From Nocardia stercoris (GTDB lineage: Bacteria; Actinomycetota; Actinomycetes; Mycobacteriales; Mycobacteriaceae): a stretch of 64,000 nt of DNA. This document shows positions 51,769 through 60,606 of this stretch, one piece after another. The position numbers and the translations under genes are program-made. Every line of letters begins with the position of its first letter. The stretch's first letter is position 1. The stretch is from positions 1 through 64,000 of the forward strand of contig NZ_RFFH01000011.1 in assembly GCF_003696265.1 (NCBI RefSeq), written 5' to 3'. The notes under the pieces were generated by a model. The model had not been told where the DNA came from and did no database searches. It was given only the letters and a program-made list of their open reading frames with translations.

Positions 51769-53040
51769 ATGTCCGTTCTCGACGATTCCGATGACTCGGC
51801 AGCTGTCGCGGTTCCGCTGCTGGCGCCCGCCGAAGGGGTGCCACCGGTGCTGGACGCCGCCGACCGGGTCGCCGAGGCCGCCGCCCGCCTGGCTGCCGGG
51901 ACCGGACCGCTCGCGGTCGACGCCGAACGCGCCTCGGGTTTCCGCTACTCCAATCGCGCGTATCTGATTCAGTTGCGGCGCAAGGGATCCGGCAGTTTTC
52001 TGATCGACCCGACCACCACAGACCACGCGCTGGGCCCGCTCGCGGACGCGATCAACGGACTGGAGTGGGTACTGCACTCCGCCGACCAGGATCTGCCCGG
52101 GCTGGCCGAACTCGGACTGTTCCCGGCGCGGCTGTTCGACACCGAATTGGGTGGCCGGCTGGCGGGTTTCGAGCGCGTGGGCCTGGCCGCCATGGTCGAA
52201 CGACTACTGGGCCGCGAACTGCGCAAGGGCCACGGCGCCGCGGACTGGTCGACCCGCCCGCTGCCCGACGACTGGCTCAATTACGCCGCCCTGGATGTGG
52301 AGCTGTTACTCGAACTGCGCGACGCGGTCGCCGTCGAACTCGAAGCGCAGGGCAAATCCGATTGGGCCGCACAGGAATTCGAGCACGTACGGACCGCCGA
52401 ACCGGCGCCGCCGAAAACCGACCGCTGGCGGCGCACCTCCGGTATCCACGCCCTGCGCCGACCCCGCCAGCTGGCCATCGTGCGCGAATTGTGGTCCGCG
52501 CGTGACCATCTCGCCGCGACCAGGGACGTCGCACCGGCCCGGATCCTGCCCGACTCGGCCATCGTCGCGGCCGCGACCGCCGACCCCCGCACCGTTGCCC
52601 AACTGCGCGCACTGCCGGTGTTCGGTGGTCCGCGCCAGCGCCGGTACTCGCGCGAATGGCTGACCGCGATCGACCGGGCCCGCGCCCTGCCCGACGACGA
52701 ACTACCGGCCATGACCCAGCCCTACGACGGTCCCCCGCCGATCAACCGGTGGGAACGCCGAGACGCGGACGCGGCCGCACGGCTCGCCCGGGCCCGGGCG
52801 GTGATGTCGGATCTGTCGGGCACCCACCACATTCCGGTGGAGAACCTGCTCACCCCCGACCTGCTGCGCCGGCTGTGCTGGGACGGGCTGCCCGAGTTCA
52901 AGACCGGTGGGCGGCCCGCCGACCCGGCCGCCGCGATCGAGGCGTTCCTGCGGACCGGTGGCGCCCGCCCCTGGCAGTGCGAGCTGGCCGTCACCGGGCT
53001 GGCCGACGCCCTGTTCGTGGCCGACCAGCCCGAGCCGTAA
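51769..53040 (+). CDS. rnd: ribonuclease D-like 3'-5' exonuclease
   Basis: 423 residues. DEDD exonuclease domain (about 40-215): LAVDAERASGFRYSNRAYLI (Exo I D-x-E), LHSADQDLPGLAELG (Exo II), and WLNYAALDVELLLELRDAV (Exo III, Y-x3-D). An HRDC domain follows (about 235-320: RPRQLAIVRELWSARDHLA) and a second HRDC-like region at the C-terminus. It trims 3' ends of stable RNAs. Equivalent of Rv2681. Convergent with dxs, 5 bp apart. Confidence 0.93.
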   Translation: MSVLDDSDDSAAVAVPLLAPAEGVPPVLDAADRVAEAAARLAAGTGPLAVDAERASGFRYSNRAYLIQLRRKGSGSFLIDPTTTDHALGPLADAINGLEWVLHSADQDLPGLAELGLFPARLFDTELGGRLAGFERVGLAAMVERLLGRELRKGHGAADWSTRPLPDDWLNYAALDVELLLELRDAVAVELEAQGKSDWAAQEFEHVRTAEPAPPKTDRWRRTSGIHALRRPRQLAIVRELWSARDHLAATRDVAPARILPDSAIVAAATADPRTVAQLRALPVFGGPRQRRYSREWLTAIDRARALPDDELPAMTQPYDGPPPINRWERRDADAAARLARARAVMSDLSGTHHIPVENLLTPDLLRRLCWDGLPEFKTGGRPADPAAAIEAFLRTGGARPWQCELAVTGLADALFVADQPEP

Positions 53041-53045
53041 CGGGC

Positions 53046-54938
53046 TTACGCGCCGCCGGCCAGCCAGACCGCGATCCGGCGGGCGATCCGCCCGGAGGTC
53101 AGCCCCAGCTCGTTGTGCACCTGCGCGCGGGACGCGTGGTCCAGGAAGTGTTGCGGCACACCGAGATCGCGAGTGGGCACGTCCAGTCCCGCGGCCCGCA
53201 GCCGGGCCGACAGGGTCGAGCCGACACCGCCGTGCAGGCCGCCGTCCTCGACGGTCACCACGAGCCGGTAGTTCTCCGCGAGCTTGACCAGGGTGTCCGA
53301 CACCGGGAGCACCCAGCGCGGGTCCACGACGGTGACCGAGATGCCTTCCGCCGCAAGCTGTTCTGCGGCCTCGACGGCGACGGCCGCCATGGCGCCGACC
53401 GCGACCAGCAGCACGTCGCCGTGCACCGACTGCACCGGGCCCTTCTCGGCCGACCGCAGCACGTCCACCCCGTCGAGCCGCTCGAACGCCGAGATGTCTT
53501 CGACAACAGCGCCTTTCGGGAACCGCAGGGCGGTCGGGCCGTCGGCCACGGCCAGCGCCTCGGCCAGCTCCTCGCGCAGCGTGGCCGCGTCGCGCGGGGC
53601 CGCCACCCGGATACCCGGCACGATCCCCAGCACGGACAGATCCCACATGCCGTTGTGGCTGGCGCCGTCGTCGCCGGTGATCCCGGCCCGGTCCAGCACC
53701 AGGGTCACCGGCAGCTTCAACAGCGCCACATCCATCAGCAGCTGATCGAACGCGCGGTTGAGGAAGGTGGAGTAGATCGCCACCACCGGGTGCATGCCGC
53801 CCAGCGCGAGGCCGGCGGCCGAGGTCATCGCGTGCTGCTCGGCGATACCGACATCGAAGAGCCGGTCCGGGAACCGCTCGCCGAACGGGCTCAGCCCGGT
53901 GGGGCCGGGCATGGCGGCGGTGATCGCGACGATGTCGTCACGCTGTTCGGCCTGAGCGATCAGCTCGTCGCTGAACACCGAGGTCCACCCGACCGCGCTG
54001 CTGCCCGTGGGGCGGCCCGTCTCCGGGTCGATCGCGCCGATCGAGTGCATCTGGTCGGCCTCGTGGTCCTCGGCGTGCCGGTAGCCGCGGCCCTTCTGCG
54101 TGACCACGTGCACCACGACCGGGCCGCCGAAGTCCTTGGCCCGCCGCAGCGCCGCCTCGAGCGCGGGCAGGTCGTGGCCGTCGACCGGGCCGACGTACTT
54201 CAGGCCCAGATCGCTGAACAGCTCCTGCGGGGCGAGCGCGTCCTTCACGCCCGCCTTGAGCGCGTGCAGCATCGAGTACGCCGAACCACCGACGCGCGGG
54301 ATGCCCTGCAGGAAGTGCTTGGTGGCGTCCATGGCTCGCTCGTAGGCGGGCTGCATGCGCAGCGCGGTGAGCCGGTCGGCCAGGCCGCCGATGGTCGGTG
54401 AGTAGGAGCGGCCGTTGTCGTTGACCACCACAATCAGCGAGCGGTCGGGGCCGGCGGCGATGTTGTTGAGCGCCTCCCAGCACATGCCGCCGGTGAGCGC
54501 GCCGTCACCGACGACGGCGACCACGTGCCGGTCCCGGCCGGTCAGCGCGAACGCCTTGGCCAAACCGTCGGCGTAGGACAGCGAAGCCGAGGCGTGCGAC
54601 GACTCGACCCAGTCGTGCTCGCTCTCGGCACGGCTCGGATAGCCGGACAGCCCGCCCTGCTTGCGCAGGGTGTCGAACTTGTCCTTGCGGCCGGTGAGGA
54701 TCTTGTGCACGTAGGCCTGATGGCCGGTGTCGAAGATCAGTGGATCGGCCGGCGAGTCGAAGATGCGGTGCAGCGCGATCGTCAGCTCCACCACACCCAG
54801 ATTCGGGCCGAGGTGCCCACCCGTAGCCGCCACCTTCCGGACCAGGAACTCGCGGATCTCCTCGGCAAGTTCGAGCAGCTCCGGCTCCGTCAGCCGGCGC
54901 AAGTCCTCGGGCGTGTCCACCCGGGAAAGCACTCCCAC
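53046..54938 (-). CDS. dxs: 1-deoxy-D-xylulose-5-phosphate synthase
   Basis: 630 residues. Thiamine-diphosphate enzyme: GGHLGPNLGVVELTIALHRI, DTGHQAYVHKILTGR, thiamine/Mg site VVGDGALTGGMCWEALNNIA ... NDNGRSYSPTIGG, and transketolase-type DVGIAEQHAMTSAAGLALGG with DRAGITGDDGASHNG. It condenses pyruvate and glyceraldehyde 3-phosphate, the first step of the MEP isoprenoid pathway, which supplies polyprenyl phosphate for AftC-type enzymes and menaquinone. GGAGGGAG ten bases before GTG 54938 sets the start. Equivalent of Rv2682c. Confidence 0.96.
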   Translation of the reverse strand: MGVLSRVDTPEDLRRLTEPELLELAEEIREFLVRKVAATGGHLGPNLGVVELTIALHRIFDSPADPLIFDTGHQAYVHKILTGRKDKFDTLRKQGGLSGYPSRAESEHDWVESSHASASLSYADGLAKAFALTGRDRHVVAVVGDGALTGGMCWEALNNIAAGPDRSLIVVVNDNGRSYSPTIGGLADRLTALRMQPAYERAMDATKHFLQGIPRVGGSAYSMLHALKAGVKDALAPQELFSDLGLKYVGPVDGHDLPALEAALRRAKDFGGPVVVHVVTQKGRGYRHAEDHEADQMHSIGAIDPETGRPTGSSAVGWTSVFSDELIAQAEQRDDIVAITAAMPGPTGLSPFGERFPDRLFDVGIAEQHAMTSAAGLALGGMHPVVAIYSTFLNRAFDQLLMDVALLKLPVTLVLDRAGITGDDGASHNGMWDLSVLGIVPGIRVAAPRDAATLREELAEALAVADGPTALRFPKGAVVEDISAFERLDGVDVLRSAEKGPVQSVHGDVLLVAVGAMAAVAVEAAEQLAAEGISVTVVDPRWVLPVSDTLVKLAENYRLVVTVEDGGLHGGVGSTLSARLRAAGLDVPTRDLGVPQHFLDHASRAQVHNELGLTSGRIARRIAVWLAGGA

Positions 54939-55151
54939 CGCTATCGCTCCCTCCACAAGGCCTCGTTCGTGTGGGACAAGTCTACGGAGCCCGCCGGGGC
55001 ACTTTCGACGGCATCTACCGGCCGGCTGCGGACATCGGCTCCGCCTGTGAGCCGGGTCATGATCCCGGCCGCAGGCCGCGCACCCACCACCGAACCCGCA
55101 GTTCCGCTGTGCCGCAACACATCTCACGGCGGCGAGCGGGGCCCGGAGAGC

Positions 55152-56450
55152 TCAGCGGGACGGCTCCAGAAGTGCCAGACATTCCACATGATGGGTGGCC
55201 GGAAACGCATCGAAAGCGCGCAATCGGCTGGCGGTATAGCCGGCCGCGCGGTACAGCCCGAGGTCACGGGCGAACGCGGCCGGATCGCAGCCGATGTGCA
55301 CGATGCGCGCCGGCCGGCGCGCGGTGATCCCGGCCACCACGTCCCGCCCGGCACCGGCGCGCGGCGGATCCAGCACCACCACGTCCGGAGCCGGTTCGGT
55401 ACGCCGCTCCCCCAGCCAGCGCTCCACCCGTTCGGCGTCCAGCCGGGCCTGCGGCAGATCACGCAGCGCGGCATTGCCGTCGGCGACCGCCGCCCGCGCC
55501 GACTCGACCCCGGCCACCGACCCCTCGGCACCGACCTGTTCGGCCAGACGGGCCGCGAAAACGCCCGCGCCGCAATACAGATCCCAGGCCCGGTCCCCCG
55601 GCGCGACCTCGGCCCACTCCGCGACCACATCGGAATAGCGTTGCGCCGCATCCTGATGCGGCTGCCAGAAGCCGGTAGCGGACACCTCCCACCGGCGTCC
55701 GGCCACATACTGCACGGCCCGTCCGCTGCCGTCGGCCACCCGTTCCACGTGGCGGGCGTGCGCCGCCGCCCGGCGGGCCGCGGTACTGCGCCGGTCGCCA
55801 CCGGAGCGGCCGCGCCGCGGCGAGCCCGCGGGCACCGATTCGACGATGTGCCGCAACCCGTCACCGTCGACCGCGACGATCAGATCCGCGCCGGGCGTCC
55901 AGGACCGTTCCGCAATCCCGGCCACCGCACCCGGAATTGGCTGCGGGCAGCGCAGATCGGTGAGCACCTCGGTGCTACGGAAGCGGTGCACGCCCGCGCG
56001 GCCCTCGTCGTCGACGACCAGCCGCAACCGGGTACGCCAGCCGCCGGTCCCCGCGATATCGGCGTCGCGCAGCGCCTCCACCTCGACCTCGGTCTCCCAC
56101 CCGGCCACTCGCCGCAGTTGCTCGGCCACCACGGCGGCCTTCAGGGCCCGCTGCGCGGCCGGGGTGGCGAAGGAGAAATCACAGCAGCCCGCGCCCCCGG
56201 GACCCGACACCGGGCAGCTCGCCGGCACCCGGTCCGCCGACGGTTCCAGAATCTCGAACGCGTCGGCGCGGCAGAACGATCCGCCGCGATCCTCGGTGAC
56301 CCGCGCCCGCACCAGCTCCCCCGGCAGCCCGTGCCGCACGAACAACACCCGGCCCTCGTGCCGGGCCACACAGAAGCCCCCGTGGCCGGGAGCGCCGAGC
56401 CGGACCTCCACCTCGAGACCCACCCACGGCGCCTCACTCGACGAACTCAC
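55152..56450 (-). CDS. TrmA/RumA-type RNA uracil-5 methyltransferase
   Basis: 432 residues. N-terminal TRAM-like domain (GLEVEVRLGAPGHGGFCVAR), then cysteines CPVSGPGGAGCCDF that may bind an iron-sulfur cluster, and the SAM domain: GFWQPHQDAAQRY, AWDLYCGAGVFAARLAEQVG, VVVLDPPRAGAGRDVV and the catalytic Cys in HIGCDPAAFARDL. It would form 5-methyluridine in tRNA or rRNA. Start GTG 56450; GTG 56468 is an alternative. Equivalent of Rv2689c; the six genes between dxs and this gene in M. tuberculosis are absent. Confidence 0.9.
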   Translation of the reverse strand: MSSSSEAPWVGLEVEVRLGAPGHGGFCVARHEGRVLFVRHGLPGELVRARVTEDRGGSFCRADAFEILEPSADRVPASCPVSGPGGAGCCDFSFATPAAQRALKAAVVAEQLRRVAGWETEVEVEALRDADIAGTGGWRTRLRLVVDDEGRAGVHRFRSTEVLTDLRCPQPIPGAVAGIAERSWTPGADLIVAVDGDGLRHIVESVPAGSPRRGRSGGDRRSTAARRAAAHARHVERVADGSGRAVQYVAGRRWEVSATGFWQPHQDAAQRYSDVVAEWAEVAPGDRAWDLYCGAGVFAARLAEQVGAEGSVAGVESARAAVADGNAALRDLPQARLDAERVERWLGERRTEPAPDVVVLDPPRAGAGRDVVAGITARRPARIVHIGCDPAAFARDLGLYRAAGYTASRLRAFDAFPATHHVECLALLEPSR

Positions 56451-56532
56451 GCCGCCACCACCGCACACCCGACAACCGACATTCGCATCAGCATAGGGCG
56501 GCCGGCCGCGCCCGGGCCGGGCAGGCCGCAGG

Positions 56533-57183
56533 TCAGGCCGCCAGCTCGGCGCGCAGCCGGGTGAGCGCCCGATGCTGCATCACCCGGACCACACCGGGAC
56601 TCGTGCCCAGCGCGGCGGCGGTCTCGGCGGCCGACCAACCCAGCACGATCCGCATCACCAGCACCTCGCGGTGGTTCGGCGACAGCAGCTTCATCAGTTC
56701 ACCGGCGGTGCGGCCGGACTCCGACAGCAGCGCGATCTCCTCCGGCCCGGCACCCGTGCCGGCCTGCTCGGGGAACTCGGCTACCGGGTAGACCGGGTGC
56801 GTGGTGGCCCGGCGGAACGCGTCGGCGACCTTGTTGGCCGAGATGCCGTACACGAAGGCCAGGAACGACTTGCCCTGGTCCTGGTAGCGCGGAATCGCGG
56901 CGACGGTCGCGATGCACACCTCCTGCACCACATCGTCGGCGCTGACCGGCAGATGGCTGCCGTTGCCGATGCGGGCCAGGCAGTAGCGCCGCACCAGCGG
57001 GTAGACGATCTCCAGGATCCGGCTGGTCGCCGCCCGGTCGCCGTTCGCGGCCGGGCCGATCAGGCTGTCGAGCTCGGCGGCCGCCAGCCGACTCTCCGAG
57101 TACTGGGGATGGGTGGAGCTGGAGCGGGTGCCCAGGCCCCTGGTACGAGCCTTGCCCAGCATGCTGCGGTCTTCGATAGCCAC
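56533..57183 (-). CDS. SigD-like ECF sigma factor
   Basis: 216 residues. Region 2: GDRAATSRILEIVYPLVRRY and SADDVVQEVCIATVAAIPRY with KSFLAFVYGISANKVADAFR; region 4: LLSPNHREVLVMRIVLGWSA and VRVMQHRALTRLRAEL. This is very like mycobacterial SigD and the Streptomyces ShbA class. No anti-sigma gene is adjacent. GAGG before ATG 57183. It occupies the slot where M. tuberculosis carries Rv2690c-Rv2692 (permease and TrkA-type K+ proteins), so the locus has been rearranged. Confidence 0.88.
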   Translation of the reverse strand: MAIEDRSMLGKARTRGLGTRSSSTHPQYSESRLAAAELDSLIGPAANGDRAATSRILEIVYPLVRRYCLARIGNGSHLPVSADDVVQEVCIATVAAIPRYQDQGKSFLAFVYGISANKVADAFRRATTHPVYPVAEFPEQAGTGAGPEEIALLSESGRTAGELMKLLSPNHREVLVMRIVLGWSAAETAAALGTSPGVVRVMQHRALTRLRAELAA

Positions 57184-57304
57184 CTCGGGTCCTTTCGCCG
57201 ATCCCTGTTCTCACAAGTAATCGTGCGAGCTGCGGACCCCGGAAAACAGGCACCCAAGGGGTGGCATCACCCCACCCCCCGCCACCACCCGAAGGCGGCC
57301 CGGA

Positions 57305-58060
57305 TCAGTCGATCTCGGCGGATTCCTCGTCGGCGGCGTACTTTTCGGCGCGGCGGACCGCCCACACCGTGACCAGGAGCGCCACCCCGGTCAGCGGCCA
57401 GCCCATGGCGATGCGGGTGACGGCCAGCAGGCCGGTTGCGTCGGAGTTGTACAGATGCGACTGCACCAGATAGCGGGCACCGAACACCAGCACCCAGGCC
57501 AGGGTCGCGAGGTCGTAGAGCCGGATCACCCGCTTGTCGCGATGCCAGGCGGTGCCGTGCCCGTTCAGCGCGCCCCAGATCAGGCCGGCCAGCGGCCAGC
57601 GCACCACCAGCGAGGCCAGGAACACGCCCGCGTACAGCAGGCTGGCCCAGATGCCGAACAGGAAGAAGCCCTTCGCCGACCCGGTTCGGTAGGCGACGAA
57701 CGCGCAGACCCCGACCCCGAAGAAACCCGAGATGGCCGGCTGGATCGGCGACTTGCGCACCAACCGCCACACCAGGATGGCGGCCGCGATGCCGAGCGCC
57801 ACGAAGATCGCGACCGTCAGGCCCCACAGCGAATTGGCGGGCACGAACGCGGCGACCGGCAACGTCGAGTAGACCAGGCCCGCGATACCGCCCATCTGCT
57901 CGAGCAGGGTCTGCTCGACCGCGTCGTCGTCGGCCGCCAGTTGCTCGGCGTCCAGGTGCGCGGCCTCCAGGTCGGCCGGATCCGGTACCGGCATCTGGAC
58001 GGTGGGTGCGTCGAATCCGTCGGTGCGGTGTGCGCCCTGGTCGTTGCTGGGGATCGGCAT
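57305..58060 (-). CDS. DUF3159 membrane protein
   Basis: 251 residues. A cytosolic acidic head to about residue 75, then LLEQMGGIAGLVYSTLPVAAF, the DUF3159 signature, and about six membrane helices, with AYRTGSAKGFFLFGIWASLL and YLVQSHLYNSDATGLLAVTR. Homologue of Rv2693c. Function unknown; in M. tuberculosis it neighbours K+-uptake genes, which are missing here. Start ATG 58060 without a clear ribosome site. Confidence 0.85.
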   Translation of the reverse strand: MPIPSNDQGAHRTDGFDAPTVQMPVPDPADLEAAHLDAEQLAADDDAVEQTLLEQMGGIAGLVYSTLPVAAFVPANSLWGLTVAIFVALGIAAAILVWRLVRKSPIQPAISGFFGVGVCAFVAYRTGSAKGFFLFGIWASLLYAGVFLASLVVRWPLAGLIWGALNGHGTAWHRDKRVIRLYDLATLAWVLVFGARYLVQSHLYNSDATGLLAVTRIAMGWPLTGVALLVTVWAVRRAEKYAADEESAEID

Positions 58061-58212
58061 GCGCGTGAGGTTTCCCGGAGTGTCGGCGAATCGGACAGGT
58101 ACGGTTCGGGCGCACTGTAGCGCGTTCCGGGCCGCTGCGAACCAGCTTACGGCCTGCACCTGATCACCGGCCTGCCGCGACATCGTCGTGCGGCCCGGAA
58201 TCGGTGCTGCCG

Positions 58213-58218
58213 TACGCT
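58213..58218 (+). promoter_or_regulatory. -10 element TACGCT of the alpha/beta hydrolase gene, leaderless
   Basis: TACGCT six bases before ATG 58225. Confidence 0.6.
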
Positions 58219-58224
58219 CGGCGG

Positions 58225-58941
58225 ATGCCCGATCTGCCTACCCCGGCGCTCGTCGTCGCCCTCCCCGGAACCGGGTCCGACGGCCTGTTCGTCACCCGAG
58301 CGTTCGGTGCCGCCTGCGCGGCCCGCGACCTGCCGTTGCTGGCGGTGGAACCGGATCCCTACCGGGTCGTGGACAGCTACCGCGCGGCCCTGGACGAGGC
58401 GGCCCGCCGCGGCCCGGTGATAATCGCCGGTATCTCCCTGGGCGCCGCCGTCGCGGTGGAATGGGCGGCCCAGCACCCCGCTGCGGTCACCGGTGTGGTC
58501 GCCGCGCTCCCGGCGTGGACCGGTGCCGACACCACCGGCTGCCCGGCCGCGCTCAGCGCGTCGGCGTCGGCCGCGCAGTTGCGGGCGGACGGGCTGGCGG
58601 CGGTGCTGGAACGGATGCGCGCGAGCACCCCGGGCTGGCTCGCGGACGCGCTCACGCATTCCTGGACCGCGCAGTGGCCCGGACTGCCCAACGGGCTCGA
58701 CGAGGCCGCGGCCTACCGCTGGCCGACCCCGGAACTGCTCGCTACTGTCACCACCCCCACCGCCGTGGTCACCGCGGTCGACGACCCGGTGCACCCGTTG
58801 TGGGTCGCGCAGGAGTGGGCGAACCGGATCCCGGGCGCGACCCTGGCCCGGACCTCGCTCGACGACATCGGCGCCGACCCGGGCGTGCTCGGCGAGCTGG
58901 GCATGAGCGGATTGCTGCCACTGCCCACCGGCAGCCGCTGA
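58225..58941 (+). CDS. alpha/beta hydrolase
   Basis: 238 residues. PALVVALPGTGSDGLFVTRA (oxyanion turn), nucleophile elbow IIAGISLGAAVAVEWAAQHP (G-x-S-x-G intact), and an acidic residue in TAVDDPVHPLW, with His in the same segment as part of the charge relay. Cytosolic; substrate unknown. Homologue of Rv2695. Ends at a strong bidirectional terminator. Confidence 0.85.
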   Translation: MPDLPTPALVVALPGTGSDGLFVTRAFGAACAARDLPLLAVEPDPYRVVDSYRAALDEAARRGPVIIAGISLGAAVAVEWAAQHPAAVTGVVAALPAWTGADTTGCPAALSASASAAQLRADGLAAVLERMRASTPGWLADALTHSWTAQWPGLPNGLDEAAAYRWPTPELLATVTTPTAVVTAVDDPVHPLWVAQEWANRIPGATLARTSLDDIGADPGVLGELGMSGLLPLPTGSR

Positions 58942-58964
58942 TCTACTGTTGCTGTCCAACAATA

Positions 58965-59002
58965 CGACTGCGGCGGCCGAGGGTTCCCGGCCGCCGCAGT
59001 CG
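58965..59002. terminator. bidirectional hairpin between the hydrolase and DUF3710 genes
   Basis: Perfect 15-bp stem (58965-58979 with 58988-59002), 8-base loop, flanked by further ACAA/TTGT pairing. Confidence 0.9.
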
Positions 59003-59016
59003 TCGTTGTACCTAGC

Positions 59017-59925
59017 TCAGATCTGGCCCAGCTGCTGCATCGCCGAGCCGCCCGCGCCCTGACGCGGACCCTGCGGTTCCGTCGGCGCGGCCACCGCCTG
59101 CGCCGCCGCGGCCTGCGCGACCACGGCCTGCTGGGCGGCCTGCACCTGCTGCTGGTGGGCGGCGACCAGCTGGTCGGCCAGCTCCTTCGGCAGCACGACC
59201 GGCAGCGGGTCGCGCACCGGGAGCGGGTCGTCGCCGCGCCGGACCACTGTCTCGGACAGGATCGCCCGCGCCACAGCCACCAGCGGCTTGTCCTCGTCCA
59301 CCGACCCGGTGGGGCCGGCCGCGACCAGCCGCACCATCCAGCGGTAGCCGTCCACGCCGATGAACCGCAGATCGGCGCCGGCGGTGACCGCGTGCAACTC
59401 CCGCCCCCACGGACCGTCCTGCATCGAGACCGTCGCGCCGTCGTTGCGCAGCGACTCCGCGAGGTCGGTCGCCACGGTCCGCCACTGGCCCGCGGTCTTC
59501 GGCGCGGCATAGGCCGACACCGTGATCCGGCCCAGCTCGGTGGCCAGGTGGACCGCCTGCGGCGTCCCGTCCGGGGTCATCTCGACCTGCAGCTGACCAC
59601 CCTGCGGCACCGGCAGGATCACCGAACCCAGGTTCAGTCGCTGGTCGCCCACCTCGGCCAGCAGGTCGGCGACGTCGTCGTAGTCGTAGGGGCCGCGACG
59701 CTCACCGGGAACACCGGCGGCCGGGTCCGCGTCCTCGTAGTCGTCGGCCTGCGATCCCTGCGCCGCGCCGTACGCGGCGACATCGGCGACCCGGAAGCTG
59801 TCGGTGTCGTAGTCGTCGGACGGGAAGTAGTCGTCGTCGAAGTCGTCGTCGGCGCTGTAGGCGCGGCCGTTGTCGCCGTCGTCGTAATAGCGGTCGTCGG
59901 AGCGGTTCTTCTTGCGTCCGAACAT
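59017..59925 (-). CDS. DUF3710 family protein
   Basis: 302 residues. A strongly acidic, Asp/Tyr-rich head (1-75, with DDDFDDDYFPSDDYDTD), then the DUF3710 domain (about 80-255: LNLGSVILPVPQGGQLQVEM, GPWGRELHAVTAGADLRFIG, YRWMVRLVAAGPTG), and an Ala/Gln-rich helical tail. Function unknown. GAGGAGG before ATG 59925; it starts 3 bp after dut, so the two are co-transcribed, as in Rv2696c-Rv2697c. Confidence 0.9.
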   Translation of the reverse strand: MFGRKKNRSDDRYYDDGDNGRAYSADDDFDDDYFPSDDYDTDSFRVADVAAYGAAQGSQADDYEDADPAAGVPGERRGPYDYDDVADLLAEVGDQRLNLGSVILPVPQGGQLQVEMTPDGTPQAVHLATELGRITVSAYAAPKTAGQWRTVATDLAESLRNDGATVSMQDGPWGRELHAVTAGADLRFIGVDGYRWMVRLVAAGPTGSVDEDKPLVAVARAILSETVVRRGDDPLPVRDPLPVVLPKELADQLVAAHQQQVQAAQQAVVAQAAAAQAVAAPTEPQGPRQGAGGSAMQQLGQI

Positions 59926-59928
59926 GTT

Positions 59929-60423
59929 CTATCCCTCCTCACCGGCCGGGCCGTGCCCGCCGGCCTGTGTGTTCAGACTGGCATGCCCGCCACTGGATCC
60001 GTAACCACCGGCACCGCGGGCGGTGTCGTCGAGCGCCTCGACCTCGACGAAGTCGACCAGTTCCACTCGCTGCACCAGCAACTGCGCGATGCGGTCACCG
60101 CGCCGCAGTTCGATCGGCGTGCGCGGATCGTGGTTGATCAAGCAGACCTTGATCTCGCCGCGGTAGCCCGCGTCGACCGTGCCGGGGGTGTTGACCACCG
60201 ACAGACCGGCCTTGGCCGCCAGCCCCGACCGCGGATGGATCAGCCCGACCGTGCCCATCGGTAGCGCCACGGCGATGCCGGTGCCGACCAGAACCCGCTC
60301 GCCGGGCTCGATCACCACATCTTCGGTCGTGCACAGATCGACGCCCGCATCACCGGGATGCGCCCGGGTGGGCACTGGGACACCGGGATCGAGCCGCAAC
60401 AGGGGTACGGGAAGTCCGCTCAC
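59929..60423 (-). CDS. dut: dUTP diphosphatase
   Basis: 164 residues. All five dUTPase motifs are visible: HPGDAGVDLCT, PRSGLAAKAG, NTPGTVDAGYRGEIKVCLIN, GDRIAQLLVQRVE, and the P-loop-like GYGSSGGHA at the C-terminus. It hydrolyses dUTP to dUMP, limiting uracil in DNA and supplying thymidylate synthesis. GTG 60423 lies eight bases after TAGGCT, so leaderless initiation is likely. Confidence 0.96.
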   Translation of the reverse strand: MSGLPVPLLRLDPGVPVPTRAHPGDAGVDLCTTEDVVIEPGERVLVGTGIAVALPMGTVGLIHPRSGLAAKAGLSVVNTPGTVDAGYRGEIKVCLINHDPRTPIELRRGDRIAQLLVQRVELVDFVEVEALDDTARGAGGYGSSGGHASLNTQAGGHGPAGEEG

Positions 60424-60426
60424 GTC

Positions 60427-60572
60427 CAGCCAGCCTACGCGCTTTCCACAGCCCTCTTCACCGGGCACGCTCCCCAGCCACCGACCCGACCTGAGGTGGC
60501 GAACGGTAAGTCCGGCTCAGCCGAATTCAGCCAGCCTACGCGCTTTCTACAGCCCTCTTCACCGGGCTCGCT
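60427..60572. repeat. pair of 45-bp direct repeats upstream of dut
   Basis: 60427-60471 and 60528-60572 match at 43 of 45 positions, 101 bp apart. The left copy includes the dut -10; the right copy ends about 35 bp before the divergent DUF3093 start. A local duplication of the dut promoter region. Confidence 0.9.
60432..60437 (-). promoter_or_regulatory. -10 element TAGGCT of dut, leaderless
   Basis: Minus-strand TAGGCT eight bases before GTG 60423, inside the left copy of the 45-bp direct repeat. Confidence 0.5.
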
Positions 60573-60594
60573 CGGAGCGAAACAGCCGGTGTTC

Positions 60595-60600
60595 TAGGCT
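60595..60600 (+). promoter_or_regulatory. -10 element TAGGCT of the DUF3093 gene, leaderless
   Basis: TAGGCT six bases before GTG 60607. Confidence 0.6.
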
Positions 60601-60606
60601 TGGGGC

